Source: CAJKWP01 sp050943075
GTDB taxonomy: Bacteria; Bacillota; Clostridia; Christensenellales; UBA1242
DNA length: 13,338 nucleotides
Direction: 5' to 3'
Assembly (NCBI GenBank): GCA_050943075.1
Contig: JBMNOM010000023.1
Coordinates: 1-13,338, forward strand
Below the pieces are notes generated by a model. The model had not been told where the DNA came from and made no database searches. It saw nothing but the letters and a program-made list of their open reading frames with translations. Made by a program: the position numbers and the translations under genes. This document shows positions 9,201 through 13,226 of the stretch, piece after piece. Position 1 is the first letter of the stretch. Every line of letters starts with the position of its first letter.

Positions 9201-10070
9201 TTCACCACCAGTAATTGTGACTGTTGGTGTGTTTAATTTAACAACTTTAATTGTTTGAGTTGGCAATGACAAACTGCCATTGTTTTCCGCCTTTACAAAC
9301 ACATTGTATGTGCCTGCTGTTGCAAGGTGATTTGAAAGGTTATAACTTGTGCCTGTGATTTCAATTTTTTCGCCATTGATGTCCACAATGTATTTCAAAG
9401 CAGAAGCTTGAGAATTCCAGCTTAAAACTTTGGTTTGTTTGTTGTAGGCAAAACCTTGAACTTGTGGCAAAAGTGTAAATTCAACTTTTTCTGATTGTTC
9501 TGATAAATCATAGCCGGTTGCACTTGCGCGAACAACAACTGAATATTGCCCTGCTTCTGTGATTTGTAAATACGTGTTTGTTGTTGTTTTAACTTCTGTT
9601 TGGTTGTCTTTTGTTAAATAAATTGTGTAAAGGCTTGCACCAATCACTTGATCATTTTTAATGACGTATGCTGGAAGCCAACTTAATGTGTTTGTTGTTG
9701 GGTTGAAACTAATCTCTTTAATTGCATCAAATTTTTGCAAAGGAACACTAACACTCACACTCATGTGAGCAACTTTGTCGCCAACTGTGGCGGTTATGGA
9801 TGTGACACCCTCTCCAACAGCTTTAACTTTTTTGTCAGGTGTGACAATTGCCACTTTTGTGTTGGATGAAGCAAACCTAGAATCATTGAATCTTGCGTTT
9901 TTAATCACAAAAAACTCACTAAGTGCTTTTTCTTCACCAAGCTGTAAAACTATGTTTGTTTGGTTAAAACTGATTTCAACAGGTTTGTTTTCTGGCTGTT
10001 TACATGAGGCCAAAAACACCGCTGAAAACAGAAGTGCCAAAAATATAACAGAATTCTTTAATTTTTTCAT
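219..10070 (-). CDS. Giant modular surface lipoprotein (Big_2, about 28 Fn3-like modules, GLUG-like beta-helix)
   Basis: This 3,283-residue protein is probably secreted, lipid-anchored outside the cell membrane, and involved in adhesion or binding; no ligand can be named. Residues 1-22 form a lipoprotein signal peptide: a Lys-rich start, a hydrophobic core, and the lipobox LASC with acceptor Cys23. Residues 31-109 resemble a Big_2 Ig-like domain (SSN-x3-VA, then V-x-A-V-x-EG-x-TSITA). Residues 111 to about 2856 hold some 28 Fn3-like modules of roughly 75-165 residues. Many open with a Leu/Trp strand (LSW, ITW, LRW), have a G-x-Y-x-(V/I)-x-V strand near their end, and finish with KL or RL. Residues 2889-3283 form a GLUG-like beta-helix ending in YPLLIWEN. 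No LPXTG motif or C-terminal membrane segment is present. The start is supported by AAGGG 8 nt upstream. Cys23 is the only cysteine. The gene follows tpiA by 76 nt and is followed by a terminator. No enzymatic motif was recognised. Confidence 0.95.
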   Translation of the reverse strand: MKKLKNSVIFLALLFSAVFLASCKQPENKPVEISFNQTNIVLQLGEEKALSEFFVIKNARFNDSRFASSNTKVAIVTPDKKVKAVGEGVTSITATVGDKVAHMSVSVSVPLQKFDAIKEISFNPTTNTLSWLPAYVIKNDQVIGASLYTIYLTKDNQTEVKTTTNTYLQITEAGQYSVVVRASATGYDLSEQSEKVEFTLLPQVQGFAYNKQTKVLSWNSQASALKYIVDINGEKIEITGTSYNLSNHLATAGTYNVFVKAENNGSLSLPTQTIKVVKLNTPTVTITGGEVKVSLEQASLIEKFVLTAKNAQNASINHTFESTTGVFTLPDVEEGNYNITIATKAVAQGYVYDAELASPDQTIKKLQASYLTFNKNTKQIGVNFAKNILFFENIDTGVVEQVNLNNSLTYTFNKQFGTYKVYSQTQASSNNEIKSDFSNSVEIKILGAIENVGHYEQNGFSYISFPKVQGIDLAEAGMGYTLELQNYNDNLDKVYSHEDANLIVYKLTTATNTLFANAGEYTVSVFSFDNSYEDPSQGKYLISAETRNKNFVKITRLGVPSDFAYVNDKVSWQRESSLVRGYNYILLKQGVVVAESSVVNSELSTQNLSFGNYVIRVYQKGDGYNVLNALVYEEHPFQVKAKLASPVVTFDVNTNKLTISPVDNAEHYQVFHNETLINKPLEEDLTLDISEFITTAGTHNFDIIALSLTNSAEEEGNGNLYNSDAFNVRVVKLESIDNITYNEDGSLTIDGFNTYVQKPNVISLYNYEILLNDNPVTLNGIDLSLSPINVLKIKKLPNLVLFPIYYPKDIVYPEIKNILEKVYITNIYKDPVYYVASDQTTFTLSRIETPTELKFENMILSWKENENTSDYLITLSSGSLSYSFNTTYNNVNLSGYLNDIDPAIVENGFSFNVKYNVKNREILSGTTGFISSLVSDSVAVGKLEKTTITNVEEIAGQIIITWNQIENAEEYEVIFNSTSTRVEENSFEFTPSLEVSTYNFSVKAINKSYLAAQQTTLRFERLQPIRNVEISKNERLTLGYVTSNAVKVLINGEEYENFVDLTQVEVSEEYQIQLIGKKNIEGTYYLDSIVNVFRLERLGVVEDLLVQNEVASWKYVYDADLYEIKITRPDEEVLTLEIPALNASNQPNTSILLTRSEIALFATISGRYKIEVRAVVNGYTLQADTQGFLSGKFEQEANFDKLEKITNLAFTASADILQAEVTLTWDENQAATSYEVYVNGSRIDEVFTNSYTTNYFTYQNSVQGRFIVKVIAKSSQAISSEFSDDLVFNRLPNVNQQSLVVSETAEFSWGVVKNSQGYSVYYQKQNQEASEPIITNEIRQNFQTQIYEDAFFGNIDFYVLAIGDGVATLSSAYAKTSKVKLDVPHITITGESVTSSQSVIYPNASYMLKVYFVNALLEEREVFSVRAGANQTVTLPDVWTINGQEIVEEGMFRFETYFVADGYINSSKENQTIEKLKNLNIQGFVKTDLEKHATVFKVDASALQEISSIEFVLIVESAWTQTYTDNTAVPNSEGILIYELDGTEFGLALNGSFEIKLQAKAVGYLNSKTEILNGIRLEQVATLGSKNGVLGWSYSSAVGASGYLLKAHIASGEEDIGKTTYIQKDLTSLTDQLTGESGKITANVKVLGNVGDTLVKNNVVLDSLYKSEVTYVADQARFVSDEQPFIATKLKAPANTSIEQGLFKFEKVEDANGYTIVDAINNREYTIDDIAGFDQTIIKGTSEQLYQGTSRLLTGITYTLSIKATSTAANVLNSDAEGDFKVQVLANPNQSVSDIDYNWTMDAKSIVKFTWNASLIKNEYILDIYGLDRTDNSTFKNTPSVTSTTYNLNTEYFDKPGEYYLRVRVAGSSALENTNFYYLASAYSPKSTFKKLAAPELRIEDGVLRWKQVAGANAYVVYYRAKNSPDDITYQEFINTYNEYSTLQYNLYWNLPDSFGSATQSKEYFIGVKAINTSVSEKMAPSHLSVLYKLDGSSSELETDYVRPITVLKSPNNVEVYNGSIMWKNVGYKAMGIIDTGYNISVNLQTGSASLQAGDKPFVYTDNLNKLADLRVTMKIVNKEGTTNGYTSTAIFKATEMYYANLFNLEQFKAYASEFGLNANFEFGWPTLNKFVSELGVNVFPGVNRIHMNQIGNDTDWLTSMYNDGFEVYIPHKVIPSINNHIISWNDVQITSPKPYNAEYKYFLIVENSSGQRKIIYKTNSTSIDLQPLIDQEILTPGYQKLYVMIAGDSGYYTNGIPSNAIEVYVLSGVEARLEKGILKWDSITGVTNFFIKADPSNPAYYFEQSIQQQVWEFGELAPRDASNAVLRYQISIRAIGNGITILSGKESKFGTISKLDTPNPQINRGRFEWTNVENNFGYNVNVKKEVGEENVEISKDTIYYESTISGFNKYNFRSLGSTSGSLNESAENFAISNYMVTPINAALLPSIQSFNVVGGQLVWNSIKNYDGNPVGEYKITFDSINYFAENFITDFKTDASTGVDNVIYDFPEMYVAGSYKIYVQAYSNDTYMRQGVAYRYLLGKILDPESSLEFIKLRSIYDIKTQDGVISWSSDNAQEHRNRIVFTRGAQTVSFITETTHFNPLELNEVDYARYTTLIPGQNYDIKVQALGDDEILVSSNYVEAINFKKLSTIADVVYTMTEEATSGFMIRWYVDSVESSLASSFEFVIKFSPYGEDGEFFIWSTKGNSKFRKGYSAERQAFYAEIDATELLGQDATKLAYYISIIPVSINNYLISDYSELRTVAPPKSLSEDFGYMSNERKITWEYEGTGTDVTFRIVDELIQILENGTLVVVKTNIYTTQMKEFFPQETGLHRISIAVVLEGKEVSSPYTYFKHTLNTVGLINREDFVVENGVDLSEFTLLNMNLFASGEGTSANPYIIQTESEFKNINYRLTKPEYLLGELMFYFKQDVDLTMTLTSSMGEFGGVYDGNGKQLKYTLTNNQNIGTVQGTLFSVIKAQAKIANLTIDATIRMLEKPNVNQIELSALAGTNNGRIENVTIKAFVYNSEVSRGITYFIGGVAINNNGQIVTVVNNSNIMLEGGVGQPGINQSSIYVGGIVYTNSGTLSQVGNKGNIYVNARTIRIGGIAAQNQVGGVIEFAYYKGSIKVKFMNDSAVGLTSDMGGLVGINYSIIRSSYATSASFSIDADSKNQTVNAGGIAGSLRGENGANISNSYTTTTNISIINVSNTNYRIGLFAGVIQASDLLTKVTSYYMASTGKVATEGSANNLELLAISTSQSLLANLNSVQAVFKAGASYPLLIWEN
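222..1406 (-). other. C-terminal GLUG-like beta-helix domain of the giant lipoprotein
   Basis: Residues 2889-3283 open with GEGTSANPYIIQTESEF, the G-x-GT-x2-NPY entry found before many bacterial surface beta-helices. Seven loosely repeated rungs follow, several of the form GG-(I/L/V)-x4-N-x-G-x-I. Examples are IGGVAINNNGQI, VGGIVYTNSGTL, IGGIAAQNQVGGVI and MGGLVGINYSIIRSSYAT. The domain closes with YPLLIWEN, which resembles the usual YP-x-L-x-W end of GLUG proteins. Because the anchor is at the N-terminus, this domain should lie farthest from the cell. Its binding target cannot be read from the sequence. Confidence 0.8.
1503..9740 (-). repeat. Array of about 28 diverged Fn3-like protein modules
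   Basis: Residues 111-2856 divide at a recurring KL or RL boundary followed by a short Pro-containing linker, such as KLNTPTV, RLGVPSD, KLASPVV, KLDVPHI, KLAAPEL and KLDTPNP. About 28 units average close to 98 residues. The shared core is a Leu/Ile-x-Trp strand, then A-x-x-Y-x-(V/I), then G-x-Y-x-(V/I)-x-V. Sequence identity between units is low and I see no long DNA-level repeats, so the array is old rather than newly amplified. Two units are irregular: one has a Tyr/Pro-rich stretch near residues 790-830, and one carries a long insertion near residues 2097-2170. The unit count is approximate. Confidence 0.8.
9744..9980 (-). other. Big_2-like (bacterial Ig-like) domain of the giant lipoprotein
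   Basis: Residues 31-109 start with VEISFNQTNIVLQLGE, continue with FASSNTKVAIVTPD and KVKAVGEGVTSITATV, and end in the alternating SVSVSV strand. This matches the order of conserved positions in the Big_2 family (the V-x-L strand, L-x2-G, SSN-x3-VA-V, G-x-TSITA). It is the only domain of this type in the protein and lies directly after the lipid anchor, so it probably forms the membrane-proximal base of the stalk. Confidence 0.8.
10005..10070 (-). other. Lipoprotein signal peptide (type II)
   Basis: Residues 1-22 have the positive n-region MKKLKNS, a hydrophobic stretch VIFLALLFSAVFLAS, and then Cys23, giving the lipobox LASC. Signal peptidase II would cut before Cys23. The residue at +2 is Lys. 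The next residues (QPENKP) form a short polar linker to the first domain. Confidence 0.92.
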
Positions 10071-10078
10071 TTCGTGTT

Positions 10079-10083
10079 CCCTT
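10079..10083 (-). promoter_or_regulatory. Ribosome-binding site of the giant lipoprotein gene
   Basis: The minus strand reads AAGGG ending 8 nt before the ATG at 10070, within a purine-rich stretch. It matches the first part of AAAGGAGG only partly, so initiation may be moderate. It supports the start that gives a complete lipoprotein signal peptide. Confidence 0.65.
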
Positions 10084-10106
10084 TTTGCTCGTCTTTTTTA
10101 AATTGG

Positions 10107-10138
10107 TTTTTGATTAGTTTTCTTTTTTTGATTAGTTT
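10107..10138. repeat. Two direct copies of a 14-nt motif in the gap before the lipoprotein gene
   Basis: The sequence tttttgattagttt occurs at 10107-10120 and again at 10125-10138, a period of 18 bp. Both copies lie in the 76-nt gap between tpiA and the lipoprotein gene. I see no convincing promoter or hairpin in this gap. The pair could be a protein-binding site or a replication-slippage duplication in low-complexity DNA. Confidence 0.6.
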
Positions 10139-10146
10139 ATTAATCT

Positions 10147-10887
10147 TCACACATTAAGAAGTTGATGATAGTTAATTGCGTCCAAACTTGCTCCACCAAT
10201 TAAGGCGCCATCAATTTGGTTTGAATTTAAGTATGATTTAGCGTTATCAGTTTTCACACTACCGCCATACAAAATTTGAATTTGTTTTGCAGCACTTTCA
10301 GAAAACATTGTGCCAATGCAAGCTCGAATGAATGCAATTGCATTTTCAGCATCTTTCACAGCTGCGTTTTTGCCTGTGCCAATTGCCCAAACAGGTTCAT
10401 AGGCAACAACAAGACGCTTAACTTCGTTTTCATAAAGCCCGCTAAGTGCTTTTGAAATTTGGCTTTCAAGCACTGCGTTTGTTTTGTTTGTTTCTTTTTC
10501 TTTTAAGTTTTCCCCAACACAAACAATGGGTTTAATTGAGTGTTTTAAAAGCAACTTAATTTTTTTATTAACGCTTTCGTCTGTTTCGGCAAAATATTTT
10601 CTTCTTTCACTGTGACCAACAATTGCATATTGACAGTTAAGTTCATTAAGCATTTCTGCGCTTATTTCCCCTGTGAAAGCGCCATTTTCTTCTTCACAAA
10701 CGTTTTGCGCCCCAAGTGAGATGAAACTTTGTTGTAAAATTTGGCTTGCAACTGGCAAGGATGTAAATGGCAAACAAACCACTGCTTTGTGTTTCGCTTC
10801 CCCAAGGGCAAGCAATGTTTCCAAATATGTTTTTGCTTGGGCTTGATTAAAATTCATCTTAACATTTGCCACCATCAATTTTTCCAT
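10147..10887 (-). CDS. tpiA: Triosephosphate isomerase
   Basis: This cytoplasmic glycolytic enzyme interconverts dihydroxyacetone phosphate and glyceraldehyde 3-phosphate. The protein is 246 residues, close to the family's usual 250, and should form a TIM barrel dimer. Visible catalytic residues are Asn8 and Lys10 in NVKMN, His92 in YAIVGHSERR, and Glu164 in AYEPVWAIGTGK, where loop 6 follows. Phosphate-binding YGGSV (207-211) and GGAS near 231 are intact. The usual GNWKMN reads ANVKMN here. I chose the ATG at 10887 over the in-frame ATG at 10899 because GAGGTG sits 4 nt before it and the upstream codons are that site. The gene follows pgk by 48 nt with no terminator, so the two are probably one transcript. 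The stop is TGA, with an in-frame TAA five codons later. Confidence 0.98.
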   Translation of the reverse strand: MEKLMVANVKMNFNQAQAKTYLETLLALGEAKHKAVVCLPFTSLPVASQILQQSFISLGAQNVCEEENGAFTGEISAEMLNELNCQYAIVGHSERRKYFAETDESVNKKIKLLLKHSIKPIVCVGENLKEKETNKTNAVLESQISKALSGLYENEVKRLVVAYEPVWAIGTGKNAAVKDAENAIAFIRACIGTMFSESAAKQIQILYGGSVKTDNAKSYLNSNQIDGALIGGASLDAINYHQLLNV

Positions 10888-10891
10888 ATCA

Positions 10892-10897
10892 CACCTC
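10892..10897 (-). promoter_or_regulatory. Ribosome-binding site that sets the tpiA start
   Basis: The minus strand reads GAGGTG, with its AGG 6 nt before the ATG at 10887. The longer reading frame from 10899 would translate this site as part of the protein (MRCD), which has no counterpart at the start of TpiA proteins. Confidence 0.8.
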
Positions 10898-10935
10898 ATT
10901 TAATTTGCTTTTATTAATTAAAATTTTTCAGTTTA

Positions 10936-12117
10936 TTAAACATCTTCAATAACATCAACACCAGGAAGTTCTGTTCCTTCAAGAAGTTTCAAACTTGCAC
11001 CGCCGCCTGTGGAAATGTGCCAAATGTTTTTGGCTTTTCCAGTTTTGTTAACAGCTGCAATGCTGTCGCCTCCGCCAATGATTGTTTTTGATTTAAGTTT
11101 TGCAATGTATTTTGCAATGGATTTTGTGCCTTTTGAGAAATTATCAAATTCAAACACGCCAAGTGGTCCATTCCAAATAACTGTGTTTGCAATTTCAAGG
11201 TGGCGTTTGAAAAGCCTTATTGTTTTGTTTCCAATGTCAAGGCCAATTAAATTTTTTGGAATATCAGGTTTTTTAACTTTAATTGCTTTTGAACTTGGGC
11301 TGAACACTGTTGCGCATTTATGGTCAACTGGCAATATAATTCTAACTCCTCTGGTTTCTGCTTCTTTTAAAATATTTGCAGCAAGTTCAAGTTTTTCTTC
11401 ATCCACAAGTGATGCGCCAACTTCATGCCCTTTTGCTTTTAAGAATGTGTATGCCATGCCACCGCCAATGCAAATTGTGTCTGCTTTTCTTAAAAGATTC
11501 ATAACAACATAAATTTTGTCTGAAATTTTTGCCCCACCAAGCACAGCAACAAATGGTCTTTCTGGGTCTTGCAAAACGCTTAACAATGTGTTAACTTCTT
11601 TCCCCATCAAAAAGCCAATTGCGTTTGGCAAAAGGCGTGCAACACCAACAATGGAAGCATGAGCTCGATGGCTTGTTCCAAAGGCATCATTTACATAAAC
11701 TTCTGCAAGTGCTGCAAGTTTGCTTGCAAAAATCGGGTCGTTCTTTTCTTCTTCTGCGTGGAAGCGCAAGTTTTCAAGCAACAACACTTCTCCGGTTCCA
11801 AGTTTTTTTGCTTTTTCAACTGCATCTTTTCCAACTGTATCTCTTGCAAAGTAAACTTTGTTTAAAAGCAAGTCAATAAGCCTGCGTGCAACAGGAGCAA
11901 GCGAATATTTCATATTTCTTTCGCCTTTTGGTCTGCCAAGATGAGAACAAATGATTAATTTTGCCCCCTTTGAAAGCAAATATTTAATTGTTGGCAAAGT
12001 TTCAATAATGCGTGTGTCGTCTGTGATGTTTCCGTGTTCGTCAAGCGGCACGTTAAAATCCACTCTTAACAAAACTCTTTTTCCCTTAACATCAATTTGT
12101 TCAATTGTTCTTTTCAT
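10936..12117 (-). CDS. pgk: Phosphoglycerate kinase
   Basis: This cytoplasmic glycolytic enzyme transfers phosphate from 1,3-bisphosphoglycerate to ADP, making ATP and 3-phosphoglycerate. The product is 393 residues, matching the family's usual length. N-domain substrate motifs are RVDFNVP (18-24), SHLGRPKG (58-65), ENLRFHAEEEKND (115-127) and DAFGTSHR (144-151). C-domain nucleotide motifs are GGAKISDK (194-201), WNGPLGVFE (315-323), GGGDS (348-352) and STGGGAS (369-375). No key motif is missing. I chose the ATG at 12117 because AAAGGAG lies 6 nt before it and MKRTIEQIDVKGKRVLLRVD fits the family start. The in-frame ATG at 12135 would translate the ribosome-binding site. A promoter of its own lies upstream, and tpiA follows closely. 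Confidence 0.98.
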   Translation of the reverse strand: MKRTIEQIDVKGKRVLLRVDFNVPLDEHGNITDDTRIIETLPTIKYLLSKGAKLIICSHLGRPKGERNMKYSLAPVARRLIDLLLNKVYFARDTVGKDAVEKAKKLGTGEVLLLENLRFHAEEEKNDPIFASKLAALAEVYVNDAFGTSHRAHASIVGVARLLPNAIGFLMGKEVNTLLSVLQDPERPFVAVLGGAKISDKIYVVMNLLRKADTICIGGGMAYTFLKAKGHEVGASLVDEEKLELAANILKEAETRGVRIILPVDHKCATVFSPSSKAIKVKKPDIPKNLIGLDIGNKTIRLFKRHLEIANTVIWNGPLGVFEFDNFSKGTKSIAKYIAKLKSKTIIGGGDSIAAVNKTGKAKNIWHISTGGGASLKLLEGTELPGVDVIEDV

Positions 12118-12123
12118 CCCTAA

Positions 12124-12130
12124 CTCCTTT
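12124..12130 (-). promoter_or_regulatory. Strong ribosome-binding site that sets the pgk start
   Basis: The minus strand reads AAAGGAG, a near-perfect anti-16S complement, ending 6 nt before the ATG at 12117. It is the best Shine-Dalgarno site in the window and fits high expression of a glycolytic gene. It shows that the longer start at 12135 is wrong. Confidence 0.9.
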
Positions 12131-12138
12131 TGCATTTG

Positions 12139-12167
12139 ATTTTATTAATTAAATTTATTATTTACAA
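12139..12167 (-). promoter_or_regulatory. Probable promoter of the pgk operon
   Basis: The minus strand has TTGTAA at 12162-12167 (4 of 6 matches to TTGACA) and TAAAAT at 12139-12144 (5 of 6 matches to TATAAT), separated by 17 nt. Transcription would begin near 12132, giving a leader of about 15 nt that contains the ribosome-binding site. The position, after the dus terminator and just before pgk, fits a promoter for pgk-tpiA and the lipoprotein gene. In DNA this AT-rich, chance matches are common. Confidence 0.5.
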
Positions 12168-12187
12168 TTTTATAAAAAATAAATTGC

Positions 12188-12207
12188 TTAATATATTTAT
12201 ATATTAA
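12188..12207. repeat. Perfect 9-bp inverted repeat upstream of the pgk promoter
   Basis: The arms ttaatatat (12188-12196) and atatattaa (12199-12207) are exact inverted copies separated by two T. The loop is too short for a good RNA hairpin, so a DNA-binding site is more likely than a terminator. It lies about 20 bp upstream of the proposed -35 box. It contains no G or C, and chance in AT-rich DNA is a real alternative. Confidence 0.4.
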
Positions 12208-12228
12208 CACATTAAATATGAAATCTCC

Positions 12229-12268
12229 AAAATATAAAAACAAAATAATTGCACTTTAGCAATTATTT
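12229..12268 (-). terminator. Intrinsic terminator overlapping the dus stop codon
   Basis: There is a perfect 10-bp inverted repeat with arms at 12243-12252 and 12259-12268 and a 6-nt loop. The TAA stop of dus (12263-12265) lies inside the first arm on the minus strand. The hairpin is followed by TTTTGTTTTTATATTTT counted from its last pairs. The stem is AU-rich with only two G-C pairs next to the loop, so it is weaker than the terminator at 164-194. Confidence 0.7.
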
Positions 12269-13192
12269 CATTAAAAAATTTTCAATTTCAAAAAGCATTT
12301 CTTTAACATCAGTCATTTTAACAACTTTTTCATTAAGTTCACGGCTGCCAAGTGGTTTTAAATACCACAAGAAGTGTTTTCTTAAATATTTTGCCAAAAA
12401 TTCATCTGGGTAAATTTGTTTAAGCCCTTCATAATGCCTTGTCATTACATCAAGCAAATTATAGTTTGGGTTTTGCCCTTTAATTATTCCAAACACCCAT
12501 GGTGAGCCCATTGCTGCTCTTGCAAGAGCAACTGCGTCCACTTTAGTTTCAAGCATTTTTTTATAACTTGCCTGGTCCACAACATCACCATTGCCAATAA
12601 CTGGGATGGAAACACTTTGTTTCACCAATGCAATGCCCTCATAATTAACCTTGCCTGTGTAATGTTGTTTTTGCGTTCTGCCATGCACTGTGATTGCACT
12701 TGCACCCGCCGCTTCAATTGCTTTTGCAACTTCAACTGCATTAATGGTGTCATCATCAATGCCAAGCCTAATTTTTGCTGTGACCGGTTTTGATGTATTT
12801 TCAACCGTGGCTTTAACAATGTTGAAAATTTTGTCTGGAAATTCAAGCAGCGCACTGCCTTCGGCATTCCTAACAATCTTTGGCGCTGGGCAACCAAAGT
12901 TGATGTCAATTAAATCAAACTTTTCAAGTTGTGGCATTTTAACAACACGTGCAAAATCTTTTTCATCTCCGCCAAAAAGTTGAATGCCCAAACTTTTTTC
13001 TTCTGGCAATGTAAAAAGAAGGTCGTTTGTTTTTGCGCTTTCATAAATTAAGCCTTTGCAACTAACCATTTCTGTATATGAAAAGTCTGCACCAAAACTT
13101 CTTGCAAGCGCTCGCAAAGAAAAATCGCCCACACCAGCCATTGGAGAAAAAACCAAAGCATCATCGCTAAAATTCAAATTTTTAATTTTCAT
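12263..13192 (-). CDS. dusB: tRNA-dihydrouridine synthase, DusB type
   Basis: This flavoenzyme reduces specific uridines in tRNA to dihydrouridine using FMN and NADPH. The 309 residues match the family's usual length of about 320. Visible motifs are the FMN-binding SPMAGV (16-21), QLFGGD (71-76), and NFGCPAPKIV (98-107) with catalytic Cys101. These are followed by AKIRLGID (139-146), HGRTQKQHYTG (170-180), IGNGDV (199-204) and ARAAMGSPWVF (224-234). A C-terminal helical tRNA-binding region follows (RHYEGL, KHFLWYLK). The order NxGCPAPKIV ... GSALL is typical of DusB, though exact tRNA positions modified cannot be read. The ATG at 13192 fits the family start, but no Shine-Dalgarno precedes it. 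It has its own promoter and terminator, so it appears to be a single-gene unit. Confidence 0.95.
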   Translation of the reverse strand: MKIKNLNFSDDALVFSPMAGVGDFSLRALARSFGADFSYTEMVSCKGLIYESAKTNDLLFTLPEEKSLGIQLFGGDEKDFARVVKMPQLEKFDLIDINFGCPAPKIVRNAEGSALLEFPDKIFNIVKATVENTSKPVTAKIRLGIDDDTINAVEVAKAIEAAGASAITVHGRTQKQHYTGKVNYEGIALVKQSVSIPVIGNGDVVDQASYKKMLETKVDAVALARAAMGSPWVFGIIKGQNPNYNLLDVMTRHYEGLKQIYPDEFLAKYLRKHFLWYLKPLGSRELNEKVVKMTDVKEMLFEIENFLMK

Positions 13193-13198
13193 AATAAT

Positions 13199-13226
13199 AT
13201 TATTGCAAAAAAAATTAATATTTCAA
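13199..13226 (-). promoter_or_regulatory. Probable promoter of dusB, placed for a leaderless transcript
   Basis: The minus strand has TTGAAA at 13221-13226 (5 of 6 to TTGACA), a 16-nt spacer, and AATAAT at 13199-13204 (5 of 6 to TATAAT) preceded by TGC, an extended -10 element. The ATG begins only 6 nt after the -10 box, which is where transcription itself would start. The rest of 13193-13338 is AT-rich DNA in which I see no gene. Confidence 0.5.

Noticed and set aside
1503..9740. Recent tandem duplication or DNA-level repeats in the lipoprotein gene
   Set aside because: Modules share only scattered protein positions. I see no long repeated DNA stretch, and the low-complexity resemblance of the plus strand comes from common codons.
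10132..10149. TGA read as Trp, extending TpiA by five codons to a TAA
   Set aside because: All Trp in the four genes are encoded by TGG, and TpiA already ends at the usual family length, so TGA is a stop.
11009..11512. Plus-strand open frame of 167 codons opposite pgk, and similar frames opposite the lipoprotein, dusB and pgk genes
   Set aside because: Each lies antisense to or out of frame within a gene with clear family motifs. They have no ribosome sites or recognisable domains and follow from the codon bias of the real genes.
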